A stretch of 33,855 bases of DNA from CAYXXZ01 sp964469165 (GCA_964469165.1 CAYXXZ010000024.1:1-33855), one strand, 5' to 3'; shown: positions 22,026 to 30,637, numbered from the stretch's first letter. Notes: generated by a model from the letters alone, not told the origin. Made by a program: numbers and translations.

Positions 22026-24686
22026 TCAGGCGTAAAGGGGGTTGGCCTTTTCAGGATTGATACCCAGATCGTCGATGGCGCGCACCAGCAGGTCTTTTTC
22101 GACGCGCCCCTGACGAGCCAGACCGGTGAGTGCGGCCAGCACCACGTAGCGGCGATCCACCTCGAAGAAATCGCGCAGCTTGCTGCGCGAGTCACTGCGG
22201 CCGAAACCATCGGTACCCAGCACGTAGTAATCGCCGGGCACGAAGGAGCGCAGCTGTTCGCCGTAGTTCTTCATATAGTCGGTCGCCATCACGAAGGGCC
22301 CTTCGCGGCCAGCCAGCAGCTGGGTGATATAGGGCTCGCGCTCTTCCTCATCGGGATGGAGCATGTTCCAACGCGCCACGGTTTGGCCGTCCCGCGCCAA
22401 CTCATTGATACTGGTGGCGCTCCAGATATCCGCTTCCACCTTGTAATCCTTCTTGAGAATGTCCGCCGCGGCGATGACCTCGTTGAGGATGGTGCCGGAA
22501 CCGAGCAACTGCACACGCAAGCCGTTCCTGGCGGTTTTGCCACCTTCACGAAGCAGGTAGCAGCCGCGCACGATGCCCTCCTCCGCGCCCTCGGGCATCG
22601 GCGGGTGGAGGTAGTTCTCGTTCATGGTGGTGATGTAGTAGAAGCAGTTTTCCTTCTCGCCGTACATGCGCCGCAGGCCGTCCTGGATGATAATCGTCAC
22701 CTCATAACCGAAGGTTGGATCGTAGGTGCGGCAGTTGGGAATGGTATTGGCGAGGATGTGGCTGTGACCGTCCTGGTGCTGAAGGCCCTCGCCATTCAGT
22801 GTGGTGCGCCCGGAAGTGGCGCCGATCATGAAGCCCCGCGCCTGGGCATCGCCCGCGGCCCAGGCGAGATCGCCAACGCGCTGGAAGCCGAACATCGAGT
22901 AGTAAATGAAAAACGGCACCATCGGGCAGTCGTAATTGCTGTAGGCGGTGGCGAGCGCAATCCAGGCCGACATGGCCCCGGCCTCGGTGATGCCTTCTTC
23001 GAGAATCTGTCCCTGCTTGTCTTCCTTGTAATACATGATCTGATTGTGATCGTGGGGAATGTACTTCTGCCCCTGCGAAGAGTAGATGCCAAGCTGGCGG
23101 AACATGCCTTCCATCCCGAAGGTACGCGCCTCATCGGGTACGATGGGCACCACCCGCGCACCGATTTTCTTGTCCTTGACGAGGGCTGTGAGAACGCGCA
23201 CGAATACCATCGTGGTGGAAATTTCCCGCTCACCGCTGCCCTCGAGCAGCTTCTCGAAGGTATCGAGTGGCGGTATTTCCAGCGCCTTGAAGTCGGACTG
23301 CCGGGCTGGCAGGTGCCCGCCCAACGCCTCGCGGCGGCGCTTCATGTAGATGATTTCCGGACTTTCCGGCGGCGGCCGGTAGTACGGCACTTTCTCCAGC
23401 CTGTCATCGGGAATGGGAATGCCGAAGCGGTCGCGAAAATTGCGCAAACTTTCAATATCGAGCTTTTTCACCGAGTGGGTGTCGTTGGCCGCCTCACCCG
23501 CCGCGCCCATGCCGTAGCCTTTCACGGTCATGGCGAGAATCACCGTCGGCTTGCCGGTATTTTCCATCGCGGCGGCGTAGGCTGCGTAGACCTTGTAGGG
23601 GTCGTGGCCACCGCGGTTGAGATACTGGATATCGCGGTCGCTCATGCCCTCGACCATTTCCAGCAGTTCCGGATACTTGCCGAAGAAATGCTCGCGGGTG
23701 TAGGCCCCGCCGTTGTTCTTGCAGTTCTGCAACTCGCCGTCGCAAACCTCATCCATGCGCGCCTGCAACAGGCCGTGGACATCCTGTTCAAACAAGGGAT
23801 CCCAGAGCCGTCCCCAGAGCACCTTGATGACGTCCCAGCCGGCGCCCTTGAAGACCCCTTCCAGCTCCTGGATGATCTTGCCGTTGCCGCGCACCGGGCC
23901 ATCCAGGCGCTGCAGGTTGCAGTTGATGACGAAATTGAGATTCTCGAGGCGCTCGCGCCCCGCCAGGGAAATCGCACCCAGGGTTTCCGGCTCATCGCAT
24001 TCGCCGTCGCCGATGAAGCACCATACCTGGCGGTCGCCCCGGGGCACCAGACCGCGCGCCGAGAGATAGCGCATGATGTGGGCCTGATAGATCGCCTGGA
24101 TGGGGCCAAGCCCCATCGACACCGTGGGGAATTGCCAATAGTCCGGCATCAACCAGGGATGTGGATAGGACGACAGCCCCTTGCCATCCACCTCGCGGCG
24201 GAAATTTTCGAGTTGCTCCTCGTCGATGCGCCCCTCCAGGTAGGAGCGGGCATAGATACCGGGCGAACTGTGACCCTGGAAGTACACCAAATCGCCGAGA
24301 TGCTCTTCGTTGCGGCCGCGGAAGAAGTAATTGAAGCCGATGTCGTACAGCGTGGCCGCGGACGAGAAAGTGGCGATATGCCCGCCCAGGCCGTCGCTTT
24401 TGTTGGCGCGCATCACCATCGCCAGGGCATTCCAGCGGATCAGCGAGCGAATGCGGCGCTCCATGAACAAGTCGCCGGGCATGCGCTTCTCGCGCGCGGC
24501 GGGGATGGTGTTGCGGAAGGGTGTAGTGATGGCGTCAGGGGTGGGAATTCCATCGGCCGCTGCGCGGTCGAGCAGCTGCTTGACGAGGAATCCTGCGCGC
24601 TCCTGACCCTGGAAGCGGATGACGGATTCCAGGGCTTCGAGCCACTCCTGTGTTTCTTGCGGGTCAATATCCTGCGAGTGATCCAT
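22026..24686 (-). CDS. aceE: Pyruvate dehydrogenase E1 component (homodimeric type)
   Basis: This 886-residue thiamine-diphosphate enzyme decarboxylates pyruvate and reductively acetylates the lipoyl groups of AceF. Length is essentially that of E. coli AceE. Visible motifs include the N-terminal E2-binding segment (DPQETQEWLEALESVI), the ThDP/Mg motif GDGECDEPETLGA leading to NLNFVINCNLQRLDGPVRGN, and ITEAGAMSAWIA in the middle domain. It is first in an aceE-aceF operon. Upstream (24687-24780) are an extended -10 and a palindromic operator candidate. These suggest regulation by a pyruvate-responsive GntR-type repressor such as PdhR (inference). Confidence 0.97.
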   Translation of the reverse strand: MDHSQDIDPQETQEWLEALESVIRFQGQERAGFLVKQLLDRAAADGIPTPDAITTPFRNTIPAAREKRMPGDLFMERRIRSLIRWNALAMVMRANKSDGLGGHIATFSSAATLYDIGFNYFFRGRNEEHLGDLVYFQGHSSPGIYARSYLEGRIDEEQLENFRREVDGKGLSSYPHPWLMPDYWQFPTVSMGLGPIQAIYQAHIMRYLSARGLVPRGDRQVWCFIGDGECDEPETLGAISLAGRERLENLNFVINCNLQRLDGPVRGNGKIIQELEGVFKGAGWDVIKVLWGRLWDPLFEQDVHGLLQARMDEVCDGELQNCKNNGGAYTREHFFGKYPELLEMVEGMSDRDIQYLNRGGHDPYKVYAAYAAAMENTGKPTVILAMTVKGYGMGAAGEAANDTHSVKKLDIESLRNFRDRFGIPIPDDRLEKVPYYRPPPESPEIIYMKRRREALGGHLPARQSDFKALEIPPLDTFEKLLEGSGEREISTTMVFVRVLTALVKDKKIGARVVPIVPDEARTFGMEGMFRQLGIYSSQGQKYIPHDHNQIMYYKEDKQGQILEEGITEAGAMSAWIALATAYSNYDCPMVPFFIYYSMFGFQRVGDLAWAAGDAQARGFMIGATSGRTTLNGEGLQHQDGHSHILANTIPNCRTYDPTFGYEVTIIIQDGLRRMYGEKENCFYYITTMNENYLHPPMPEGAEEGIVRGCYLLREGGKTARNGLRVQLLGSGTILNEVIAAADILKKDYKVEADIWSATSINELARDGQTVARWNMLHPDEEEREPYITQLLAGREGPFVMATDYMKNYGEQLRSFVPGDYYVLGTDGFGRSDSRSKLRDFFEVDRRYVVLAALTGLARQGRVEKDLLVRAIDDLGINPEKANPLYA

Positions 24687-24721
24687 GGTACTTGCACCGC
24701 CGTGGTTGTGGTTTGTTTCAA

Positions 24722-24730
24722 ATACTAGCA
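24722..24730 (-). promoter_or_regulatory. Candidate extended -10 promoter of aceE
   Basis: Minus strand TGC-TAGTAT: TG extension plus a -10 matching four of six positions, with no good -35 at the usual distance. The start would fall near 24715, about 30 bases before the aceE ATG. Confidence 0.35.
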
Positions 24731-24738
24731 GACAATCT

Positions 24739-24766
24739 CAATTAATACGATGTTTCAAATTAATTG
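24739..24766. repeat. AT-rich inverted repeat in the aceE upstream region
   Basis: Perfect 8-base arms CAATTAAT (24739-24746) and ATTAATTG (24759-24766), 12 bases apart, directly abutting the TTGGTAC palindrome. It may be part of a compound operator. Confidence 0.45.
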
Positions 24767-24780
24767 GTACTTTGTACCAA
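24764..24780. promoter_or_regulatory. Palindromic operator candidate for aceEF (PdhR-like)
   Basis: TTGGTAC-TTT-GTACCAA: perfect 7-base arms with a 3-base centre, 78 bases before aceE. The half-site TTGGT/ACCAA matches the E. coli PdhR half-site (ATTGGTNNNACCAAT), but the spacing between half-sites is seven rather than three. A related GntR/FadR-family regulator is therefore more likely than a strict PdhR site. Confidence 0.5.
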
Positions 24781-24805
24781 AAAGCACTGAGTCTGCCTAT
24801 ACATG

Positions 24806-24865
24806 AGCCTGCCTGCAGGCGATATACCATCGGGACGCACGGTAACGGTCGCCTGCAGGCAGGCT
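24806..24865. repeat. Large stem-loop (17-bp perfect arms) between the M16 gene and aceE
   Basis: Arms AGCCTGCCTGCAGGCGA (24806-24822) and TCGCCTGCAGGCAGGCT (24849-24865) flank a 26-base loop. Each arm contains a shorter palindrome, GCCTGCAGGC. It begins 12 bases past the stop of the minus-strand M16 gene. There is no U-tract, so it is not a standard intrinsic terminator. It resembles REP/BIME-type extragenic palindromes, but no second copy was seen here. Confidence 0.85.
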
Positions 24866-24877
24866 TCTACACCACTC

Positions 24878-27760
24878 TCATTCGGGATGGGAGAAAACGC
24901 CTTCGAAGGCAGCTTCGTCGAGCTTGCCGCGATCCTCCTCGTCACCGCCAGTCAGCAGCCAGAGTCCGGCGCGCGCCCCGTTGATGCTGTGCTCGTAGCT
25001 TGACACTACCTGCTCCCTGGTGGCTGCGCGCAAAGCCTCGGCCAGACGCGGGCGGAAGTCGAAATTCTCGTAACCCAGGTTGAGGGACTCCAGATGGCGC
25101 GCTGCCAGCTGATTGATGTTGCGCGGCTTTTCTTCGATGTTCGCCAGCACCGACTGGCGGTAGCGGTTCAGGCCCTCTTCATCGAGGGCGGCCACGGTGG
25201 TGCTGAACGTCGCCAGAAAGCCATCGATTTCCTTTCTCAACGCATCCGCATCCACCTTGGGGGATTGCACGTAGAACAGCGCACCCGGCACGCGCCGCAG
25301 GGGATAGAAGCTACTGCCCACCGCATATCCCAACTGCTTTTCGGTACGCAGTGTGTTGTAGAACGGCGCCTGCAGAATATTGTTGAGCAGGGAGAACAGC
25401 GCCCGCTCTTCCAGGCTATCGCCATCACCCTGGATATAGAGAACGGCGGCGCTATCGTTGTGATCGACAGGATAGCGCACCACCGGCAGCACCTCGCGGC
25501 GCGCCAGATCGCGGACTTCGAGCGCCCGTGACACGCGGTCACCGCCGAGTGCGAGGGCGTCGATGACAGCAGCCGCCAGCACCTGCGCTTCTTGCTCGCT
25601 GTAGTTGCCACCCGCGTAATGGCGTCCCTGGCCTCCCGCGATGATCTGGCTGTGGAAAGCCCGCAACTGCTGCACGGTCACCCCTTCAAGAACCTCGGCT
25701 TTCGCCAGCGGCGGCCAGCTTTCCGTCAGCAAGGGCGGCAATTGGTACAGCAGTTGCCGCAAAGGCCACTCGCGCGTGGTATTGCGCAGCTCCCTGATCA
25801 GGGATGTCTTGATCCGCTGCAGTCGCGTCTCATCCCAATCGGGGTTCTTCAGTGCGTCGAGAACGGAAGCCAGCAGGACCGGCTGCTTCTCGCTGTAACC
25901 GGTAAGAGTGATAAGAAAGCCCTTCTCCCAGGTAGAGAAACCAAAACCGAGGCCGGCCAGCATCGCCGGATAGGCTTCCGAATTCAGTTGATCCTCCACC
26001 ACCGCCAACAGATATTCGAGCGTTGCCGCCTGCTCCAGCCCCACATCCACCGGCAGCGCGATACGCGCCTCGAAGTAGCCCTTCGGAGTCTGGAACTGGC
26101 TGTCCGGATAGTGCCAGAGCGACGCGATGGCCTCGGAACGGACCGGCACCGGCGACGCCTCGGCGGGCTGATGAACCACCAGGTTCCCGGCAATATAGGG
26201 GTTGCGCGCCGGCAGGCTGAGAGCAACGCCGGTATCGGCGGAGAAATTCGCGGCATCGACCGGCTCCACCGCGTAGGGCGCACTGTAGAGACGGGATGTG
26301 CGATCGGTTTCCACATCCGGCGCGACCAGCGTCACCACCAGGTTGTCGGGCCGCAGATAGCTCGCGTAGCGTTCGATGAGGGCTTCATCGAAGACCTCAT
26401 ACAGATAATTGCCGCGCAGAATATCCGCTGGCGCCAAGTGATGGAGGTTGTTGCTGAGACGGTAGACGTAGCCCATGGGCGATTGTTTTTCGGCGAAGCG
26501 GAACCTCAGCTCGGCAAGACGCGCCACTTCGTCGTAGCGCCATTGTTCGATACCTTCGCTGCGGATCAGCTCGAGCCAGCGAAAGAAATCGCGGCTCACC
26601 TCTTCGTCCCGCGCCACACCTTTCGGGGTCAGGCTGATCTGAACGGCGAACAGCGCGCCCCGACGGCTGTCGTACACCGGCCCCGCACTCAGGCCCTCGG
26701 CCAGGTCTCGCGCCTTCAAGCTTTGCAAAAGGCTGCCTTCACCTTCGTGACCAATGAGGTGTGAAAGATACTCGATGGGCTTCTTGCGCCAGTGCTCGGC
26801 AAGGCCCGGCATGGGGAACAAAAAGCTCAGCTGTCGCAGTTCCTTTTCGGGGCGCAGGCTCACCTTCACCGGCAGCTCGCGGGTGAACAGCGGTATCTCA
26901 TCGTCGGGCAAGGTCAGCTCGGGGTGCGGCACGTCCGCGAACCTGTCGGCCACGGCCCGCTGCAAGTCGTCCAGCGATTCCTTGCCAAGCACCACCAGCT
27001 TCATGCGCGATGCCGAATAATACTGCTCGTAGAAATCCAGCAATTCGTCGCGCAACGGATTTTCCGGCGAGTCCTGCAGGGTCTCCAGATTGCCCACCGA
27101 GAAACGCGAGAACGGGTGCTCCGGATTGGCAATTTCTGCCAGCACGTCCCACTCGCGGCGCGAATCGTCCTTGATCTTCAGCTGATACTCGGAGTCCACC
27201 GCGTGGCGCTCGCGATCGACATATTCCGGATTGAAAAGCGGCGCCACGAAAAAACGCGCAAAGCGATCGAGCGCGGCCATCAGGTGCTGGCTGTCCACAT
27301 CAAAGAAATAATTGGTCTCCTCCAGGCTGGTATAGGCATTGAAGGTGCCGCCGTGCTCACTGATGAAAGCCTGGTACTCGCCGGGCTCCGGGTATTTGTC
27401 GGTGCCCAGAAACAGCATGTGCTCGAGAAAATGGGCGAGCCCCTCCCTTTCCGGGGGGTTCTCGAAACTGCCGATATCGATACTCAGTGACGCCGCCGCC
27501 TTGTCGGCAGCCGAATCGGACACCAGCAGCACCTCGAGACCATTGTCGAGGGTGAAATAGCGGTACGACCGATCATCCGCGGGGCTTTTCAGCACCTCCA
27601 CCGCCGATGCCGGATCATCCGACGCGACATACCAGGGTGCCGCCCGTTCCTGGACGGCATCCGCCGCATTTGCGACAGGCGGGTGATTTTCGCTAGCGGG
27701 AGAGCAGCCTTGCAGAACGAGCAGGGCGACGACGAACAACGACAACAAACGGCGTGACAT
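24878..27760 (-). CDS. M16 family zinc protease, lipoprotein (pitrilysin/insulinase type)
   Basis: This 960-residue enzyme is about the size of E. coli protease III (PtrA) but carries a lipoprotein signal peptide (MSRRLLSLFVVALLVLQGC, lipid-bearing Cys19). It is therefore probably anchored to the envelope. The inverted zinc motif HFLEH is at residues 110-114. The third ligand lies in the RERHAVDSEYQ segment about 75 residues later. The inactive M16 repeats and the C-terminal domain with RTEKQLGYAVGSSFY are present, as in clamshell proteases that degrade peptides below about 10 kDa. The frame opens 67 codons further upstream, but that extension lacks signal-peptide character and overlaps the predicted promoter. 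It is divergent from the BepA-like gene. Confidence 0.93.
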   Translation of the reverse strand: MSRRLLSLFVVALLVLQGCSPASENHPPVANAADAVQERAAPWYVASDDPASAVEVLKSPADDRSYRYFTLDNGLEVLLVSDSAADKAAASLSIDIGSFENPPEREGLAHFLEHMLFLGTDKYPEPGEYQAFISEHGGTFNAYTSLEETNYFFDVDSQHLMAALDRFARFFVAPLFNPEYVDRERHAVDSEYQLKIKDDSRREWDVLAEIANPEHPFSRFSVGNLETLQDSPENPLRDELLDFYEQYYSASRMKLVVLGKESLDDLQRAVADRFADVPHPELTLPDDEIPLFTRELPVKVSLRPEKELRQLSFLFPMPGLAEHWRKKPIEYLSHLIGHEGEGSLLQSLKARDLAEGLSAGPVYDSRRGALFAVQISLTPKGVARDEEVSRDFFRWLELIRSEGIEQWRYDEVARLAELRFRFAEKQSPMGYVYRLSNNLHHLAPADILRGNYLYEVFDEALIERYASYLRPDNLVVTLVAPDVETDRTSRLYSAPYAVEPVDAANFSADTGVALSLPARNPYIAGNLVVHQPAEASPVPVRSEAIASLWHYPDSQFQTPKGYFEARIALPVDVGLEQAATLEYLLAVVEDQLNSEAYPAMLAGLGFGFSTWEKGFLITLTGYSEKQPVLLASVLDALKNPDWDETRLQRIKTSLIRELRNTTREWPLRQLLYQLPPLLTESWPPLAKAEVLEGVTVQQLRAFHSQIIAGGQGRHYAGGNYSEQEAQVLAAAVIDALALGGDRVSRALEVRDLARREVLPVVRYPVDHNDSAAVLYIQGDGDSLEERALFSLLNNILQAPFYNTLRTEKQLGYAVGSSFYPLRRVPGALFYVQSPKVDADALRKEIDGFLATFSTTVAALDEEGLNRYRQSVLANIEEKPRNINQLAARHLESLNLGYENFDFRPRLAEALRAATREQVVSSYEHSINGARAGLWLLTGGDEEDRGKLDEAAFEGVFSHPE

Positions 27761-27832
27761 GGTGGCTATGGTCCTTTGCTGAAACCGGGGATCCTTGACG
27801 ACAGCGTGTGCGCAGCGCGCACCTCGCCGGGC

Positions 27833-27861
27833 ACTGTACCTGTGTCGGGCGGCGGGGTAAA
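27833..27861 (-). promoter_or_regulatory. Candidate promoter of the M16 protease gene
   Basis: Minus strand: TTTACC (27856-27861), a 17-base spacer, TACAGT (27833-27838); start near 27827, about 67 bases before the ATG. Each hexamer matches four of six positions. Confidence 0.42.
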
Positions 27862-27979
27862 TCGATGGCGCTGCGAACGCGGCAACGGCAGGATAGACCG
27901 CCCGCACGCCGCCGAGTTCAGCGCTGCCTGGCGGAACCAAGCGCGGCCGCGACTGTCTCATGGCTGAGCCGTGGAACCT

Positions 27980-28009
27980 GTGACATCCCGATCACAAACC
28001 CGCTACACT
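27980..28009 (+). promoter_or_regulatory. Candidate promoter of the BepA-like gene
   Basis: GTGACA (27980-27985), an 18-base spacer, TACACT (28004-28009); predicted start near 28016. If real, it lies downstream of the longest-frame GTG at 27971, which would then not be in the transcript. 27761-27979 holds no gene that I can support. Confidence 0.45.
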
Positions 28010-28042
28010 TTCGCCGTTGCCACCACCCGGAGTAACCAGCCC

Positions 28043-29500
28043 ATTTGCCGCTCACTCACTTTCCTGTTGCGCTCCGCGCTGCTGCTCGGTGCTCTCGCGC
28101 TTGGCGCCGCGGCAGTCGAGGCCAACGATTTCAATCTGCCGGTGCTGGGCGACACCACCTCCTCGACGATTTCTCCGAGTCAGGAATATGAACTGGGGCG
28201 CGCCTGGCTCGCCGCGTTCCGCGCCAGGGTGCGCACCCTGGACGACCCCGAGTTGCAGCAGTATGTGGAAAATCTCACCTACGAGTTGTCACGGCACAGC
28301 GAACTCAACGATCATCGTCTCGAGCTGATAGTGATCAACAACCCCACCATGAACGCATTCGCGGTACCAGGCGGGGTGATCGGCGTCCACACCGGCCTGT
28401 TTCGCTATGCGGAGGACGAGCACCAGCTGGCGTCCGTGCTCGCCCACGAACTTGCCCATTTGAGCCAGCGCCATTTCGCGCGCAGCCTCGAAACGCGCAA
28501 GGCGAGTTCCATCGGCACCATGGCCGGCCTGCTGGCGGGCATCATTCTCGCGGCTACCGTTGGCGGCGACGCGGGGATGGCGGCGATGACCGCAACGCAG
28601 GCGGCGGCGCTCGAGAGCAGCCTGCGCTACAGTCGCCAGAACGAACAGGAAGCAGACCGTATCGGCATGCAGACGCTGTACAAATCCGGGCGCGACCCCT
28701 CCGCGGTGTCGGCCATGTTCGAGCGCATGCTGGCCGCCACGCGCTACACCGGTCGGCGCCCGCCGGAATTTCTGCTCACCCACCCCCTCACCGAATCCCG
28801 GGTTGCCGATGCCAGGGCCCGCATCAACAATTACCCCGCACGCCAATACCCGCGCCGCCCCGAATATGACTTCATGCGGGCGCGCTCGCTGATCTGGATC
28901 GACGCCAACGCTGCCAAATCCGTGCAGCGCTTCAGAAGCGAACTGGACGGCGTGACCACGTCGAGAAGCGGCGCCAGCTACGGCCTGGCCCTCGCCTATT
29001 CCCGGCAGGGCAACCATGACGCAGCCCGGAAAACCCTTGCGCCACTACTCGAAGAACAACCCGGGAACATCGTCCTGCAGCTTGCCGCGGTGAGCCTCGA
29101 TATCAACAGCGGCAAGTACATCAACGCCATCGAGCGCATCGAATCTCTCGAGTCGCTGCATGGCAATAACTACGCGCTGCAGCGCTACAAGGCGGAAGCG
29201 CTGCTCAAGAGTGGCAAATACCAGGGGGCGGAGCGCGTTCTGGAGAAGCTCAGCAAGCAGCGCCCCACAGACCCGGATGTGTGGTTCCAGCTCGCGGAAA
29301 CCAGCGGTCTCGCCGGCGATATCGTCGGCGTACACAAGGCCCGCGCCGAATACTTCATTCTCATCGGCGTCTATGACAAGGCCAAGGACCAGCTCACCTA
29401 CGCCAAGCGGCTCGTGCAGCAGGATTTTCGTGAAAGCGCCATGCTGGATGCGCGCCTGCAGCAGGTCAGCGAAATGATGGAAAAGGCGAAAAAGCTCTGA
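28043..29500 (+). CDS. bepA: BepA-like periplasmic M48 metalloprotease with TPR domain
   Basis: A periplasmic chaperone-protease that assists BAM/LptD assembly and removes misfolded outer-membrane proteins. After a signal peptide (FLLRSALLLGALALGAAAVEA, cleaved before NDFNLPVLG) comes the M48 domain with zinc motif HELAH and the downstream ligand region NEQEADRIGM. About 200 residues of TPR helices follow (GNHDAARKTLAPLLEEQPGN, GKYQGAERVLEKLSKQRPTD). The open frame reaches back to GTG 27971, but those codons do not look like a signal peptide and overlap the promoter. GGAG at 28029-28032 points to initiation at 28043, where the codon is ATT; the next in-frame option is TTG 28067. The start is therefore uncertain, while the body of the gene is not. 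Confidence 0.9.
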   Translation: MCRSLTFLLRSALLLGALALGAAAVEANDFNLPVLGDTTSSTISPSQEYELGRAWLAAFRARVRTLDDPELQQYVENLTYELSRHSELNDHRLELIVINNPTMNAFAVPGGVIGVHTGLFRYAEDEHQLASVLAHELAHLSQRHFARSLETRKASSIGTMAGLLAGIILAATVGGDAGMAAMTATQAAALESSLRYSRQNEQEADRIGMQTLYKSGRDPSAVSAMFERMLAATRYTGRRPPEFLLTHPLTESRVADARARINNYPARQYPRRPEYDFMRARSLIWIDANAAKSVQRFRSELDGVTTSRSGASYGLALAYSRQGNHDAARKTLAPLLEEQPGNIVLQLAAVSLDINSGKYINAIERIESLESLHGNNYALQRYKAEALLKSGKYQGAERVLEKLSKQRPTDPDVWFQLAETSGLAGDIVGVHKARAEYFILIGVYDKAKDQLTYAKRLVQQDFRESAMLDARLQQVSEMMEKAKKL

Positions 29501-29526
29501 TTCGCTGCGCGCGCACGAGTCGTCGC

Positions 29527-29605
29527 GAGCCATAAGCTTTAAGCTGAACTCTGCCAGAACGCAGTTCTTCCAAGGTGCTTGCTTAAAGCTTATGGCTTAC
29601 AGCTC
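29527..29605. repeat. Dispersed palindromic repeat, copy 1
   Basis: A 79-bp element with perfect 15-base arms CCATAAGCTTTAAGC (29530-29544) and GCTTAAAGCTTATGG (29581-29595). It is bounded by GAGC at 29527 and GCTC ending at 29605. It shares 17 of 18 bases of its left end, about 20 of 25 of its right end and a central AGTTCT-CCA motif with the copy at 32784-32863. It lies between two convergent genes, the BepA-like gene and the methyltransferase. Confidence 0.87.
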
Positions 29606-29639
29606 GCTCCGCCTCACGCATGGCTGTAACTCATTGCTA

Positions 29640-30248
29640 TCAACAAGGCCTGACCGCCCGGATCGTCTTCACCACATCGAGAAAAATGTTCTCGACCTCG
29701 ACGATCTCGAACCCCGCTGCCCGCACGTTGGCGACGGTGTCTCGATTCATGGCCGGGCCGATCTTTTTCGACATGAATGTCATCAAGTGCATCATCACGT
29801 TGAAGGGAAACCAGTGGCTGCCGGTGTGCTCGAACATGAACAGCTCACCGCCGGGCTTGAGTACGCGGCGCAGCGCCCGCAGGCCGGCTACCGGATCGGG
29901 CACCGAGCAGAACGTGCAGGAAGTGAAAACCTGATCGAAGCTCGCTTCCGCAAACGGCATATCATGCACGTCCATCATATGTGTGGTGATCGTACCGGGA
30001 TAGGCTTCGACCCGCGCCTGTGCCAGGGCCAGCATACGCGGGCTGATATCGATGGCAGTAATGGTCTTCCCCGGTGGAAAGGCGGCGATATCGAGGCCTG
30101 TACCCAGCGCCAGAAACAATATGCCCCCCTCCATGCGTGAAAACAAAGCCCGCTTCTGCGGTGCCCAGCGCCATTCCGCACCCTTCGACGCCATCAGATC
30201 GAAATTCTTCGCCGCGCGGTTCCACTTTCGTTGCGTCTGAATATCCAT
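29640..30248 (-). CDS. Class I SAM-dependent methyltransferase
   Basis: About 202 residues with a Rossmann methyltransferase core: motif I FLALGTGLDIAAFPP, motif II AIDISPRMLALAQAR, DVHDMPF, and motif IV/V region RVLKPGGELFMFEHT. The overall pattern resembles UbiE/PmtA/METTL7-like enzymes that methylate quinones or lipids. The C-terminal hydrophobic stretch (WFPFNVMMHLMTFMSKK) suggests membrane association. The substrate cannot be told from sequence. The ATG at 30248 shares a base with the stop of the upstream membrane-protein gene (TGATG). A GTG one codon earlier is also possible. Confidence 0.88.
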   Translation of the reverse strand: MDIQTQRKWNRAAKNFDLMASKGAEWRWAPQKRALFSRMEGGILFLALGTGLDIAAFPPGKTITAIDISPRMLALAQARVEAYPGTITTHMMDVHDMPFAEASFDQVFTSCTFCSVPDPVAGLRALRRVLKPGGELFMFEHTGSHWFPFNVMMHLMTFMSKKIGPAMNRDTVANVRAAGFEIVEVENIFLDVVKTIRAVRPC

Positions 30249-30637
30249 CACCGATCCCCGCGCGCCAGCTCAACCCTGCCCCGCAAGATGAGATGGAATC
30301 CCCACACGATAGCGAGCCCCACCAGGCCACTGGCGCCACCGACCAACACCGCACCGCTCAGCGACACCGCGCTCATGGCACACCACATGCCCACCACCAT
30401 ACCGGCAAGCATGCCGGACAGCATGGTGGGCACCATCACTTCCATGGCGCCAAAAAGAATGCTGAAGGGTATGAAAAGCAACCCCGCCACCAGCATACCA
30501 AGCGCCATGGCGATGATCATGGCAAGCCACATGTTCCAGGCGGGGCCGACCAGCAACCAGCAGGCGACACCTGCAACGACTCCGACGACCAGGTTGGCGA
30601 AAATATCACCAACGAAAAAATACCATCTGCTTTCCAT
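30248..30637 (-). CDS. Methionine-rich small membrane protein, unknown function
   Basis: A 129-130 residue protein with about four transmembrane helices: FFVGDIFANLVVGVVAGVA, LAMIIAMALGMLVAGLLF, VPTMLSGMLAGMVVGM and VLVGGASGLVGLAIVWGF. About one residue in ten is Met, clustered in helices 2 and 3. The start at 30637 (MESRWYFFVGD) is preferred over the longer frame, which begins with a TTG and a polar stretch. The ribosome site is weak. It is coupled to the methyltransferase. No family recognised with confidence; Met-rich membrane helices sometimes coordinate Cu(I), but nothing further supports that here. Confidence 0.72.
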   Translation of the reverse strand: MESRWYFFVGDIFANLVVGVVAGVACWLLVGPAWNMWLAMIIAMALGMLVAGLLFIPFSILFGAMEVMVPTMLSGMLAGMVVGMWCAMSAVSLSGAVLVGGASGLVGLAIVWGFHLILRGRVELARGDR

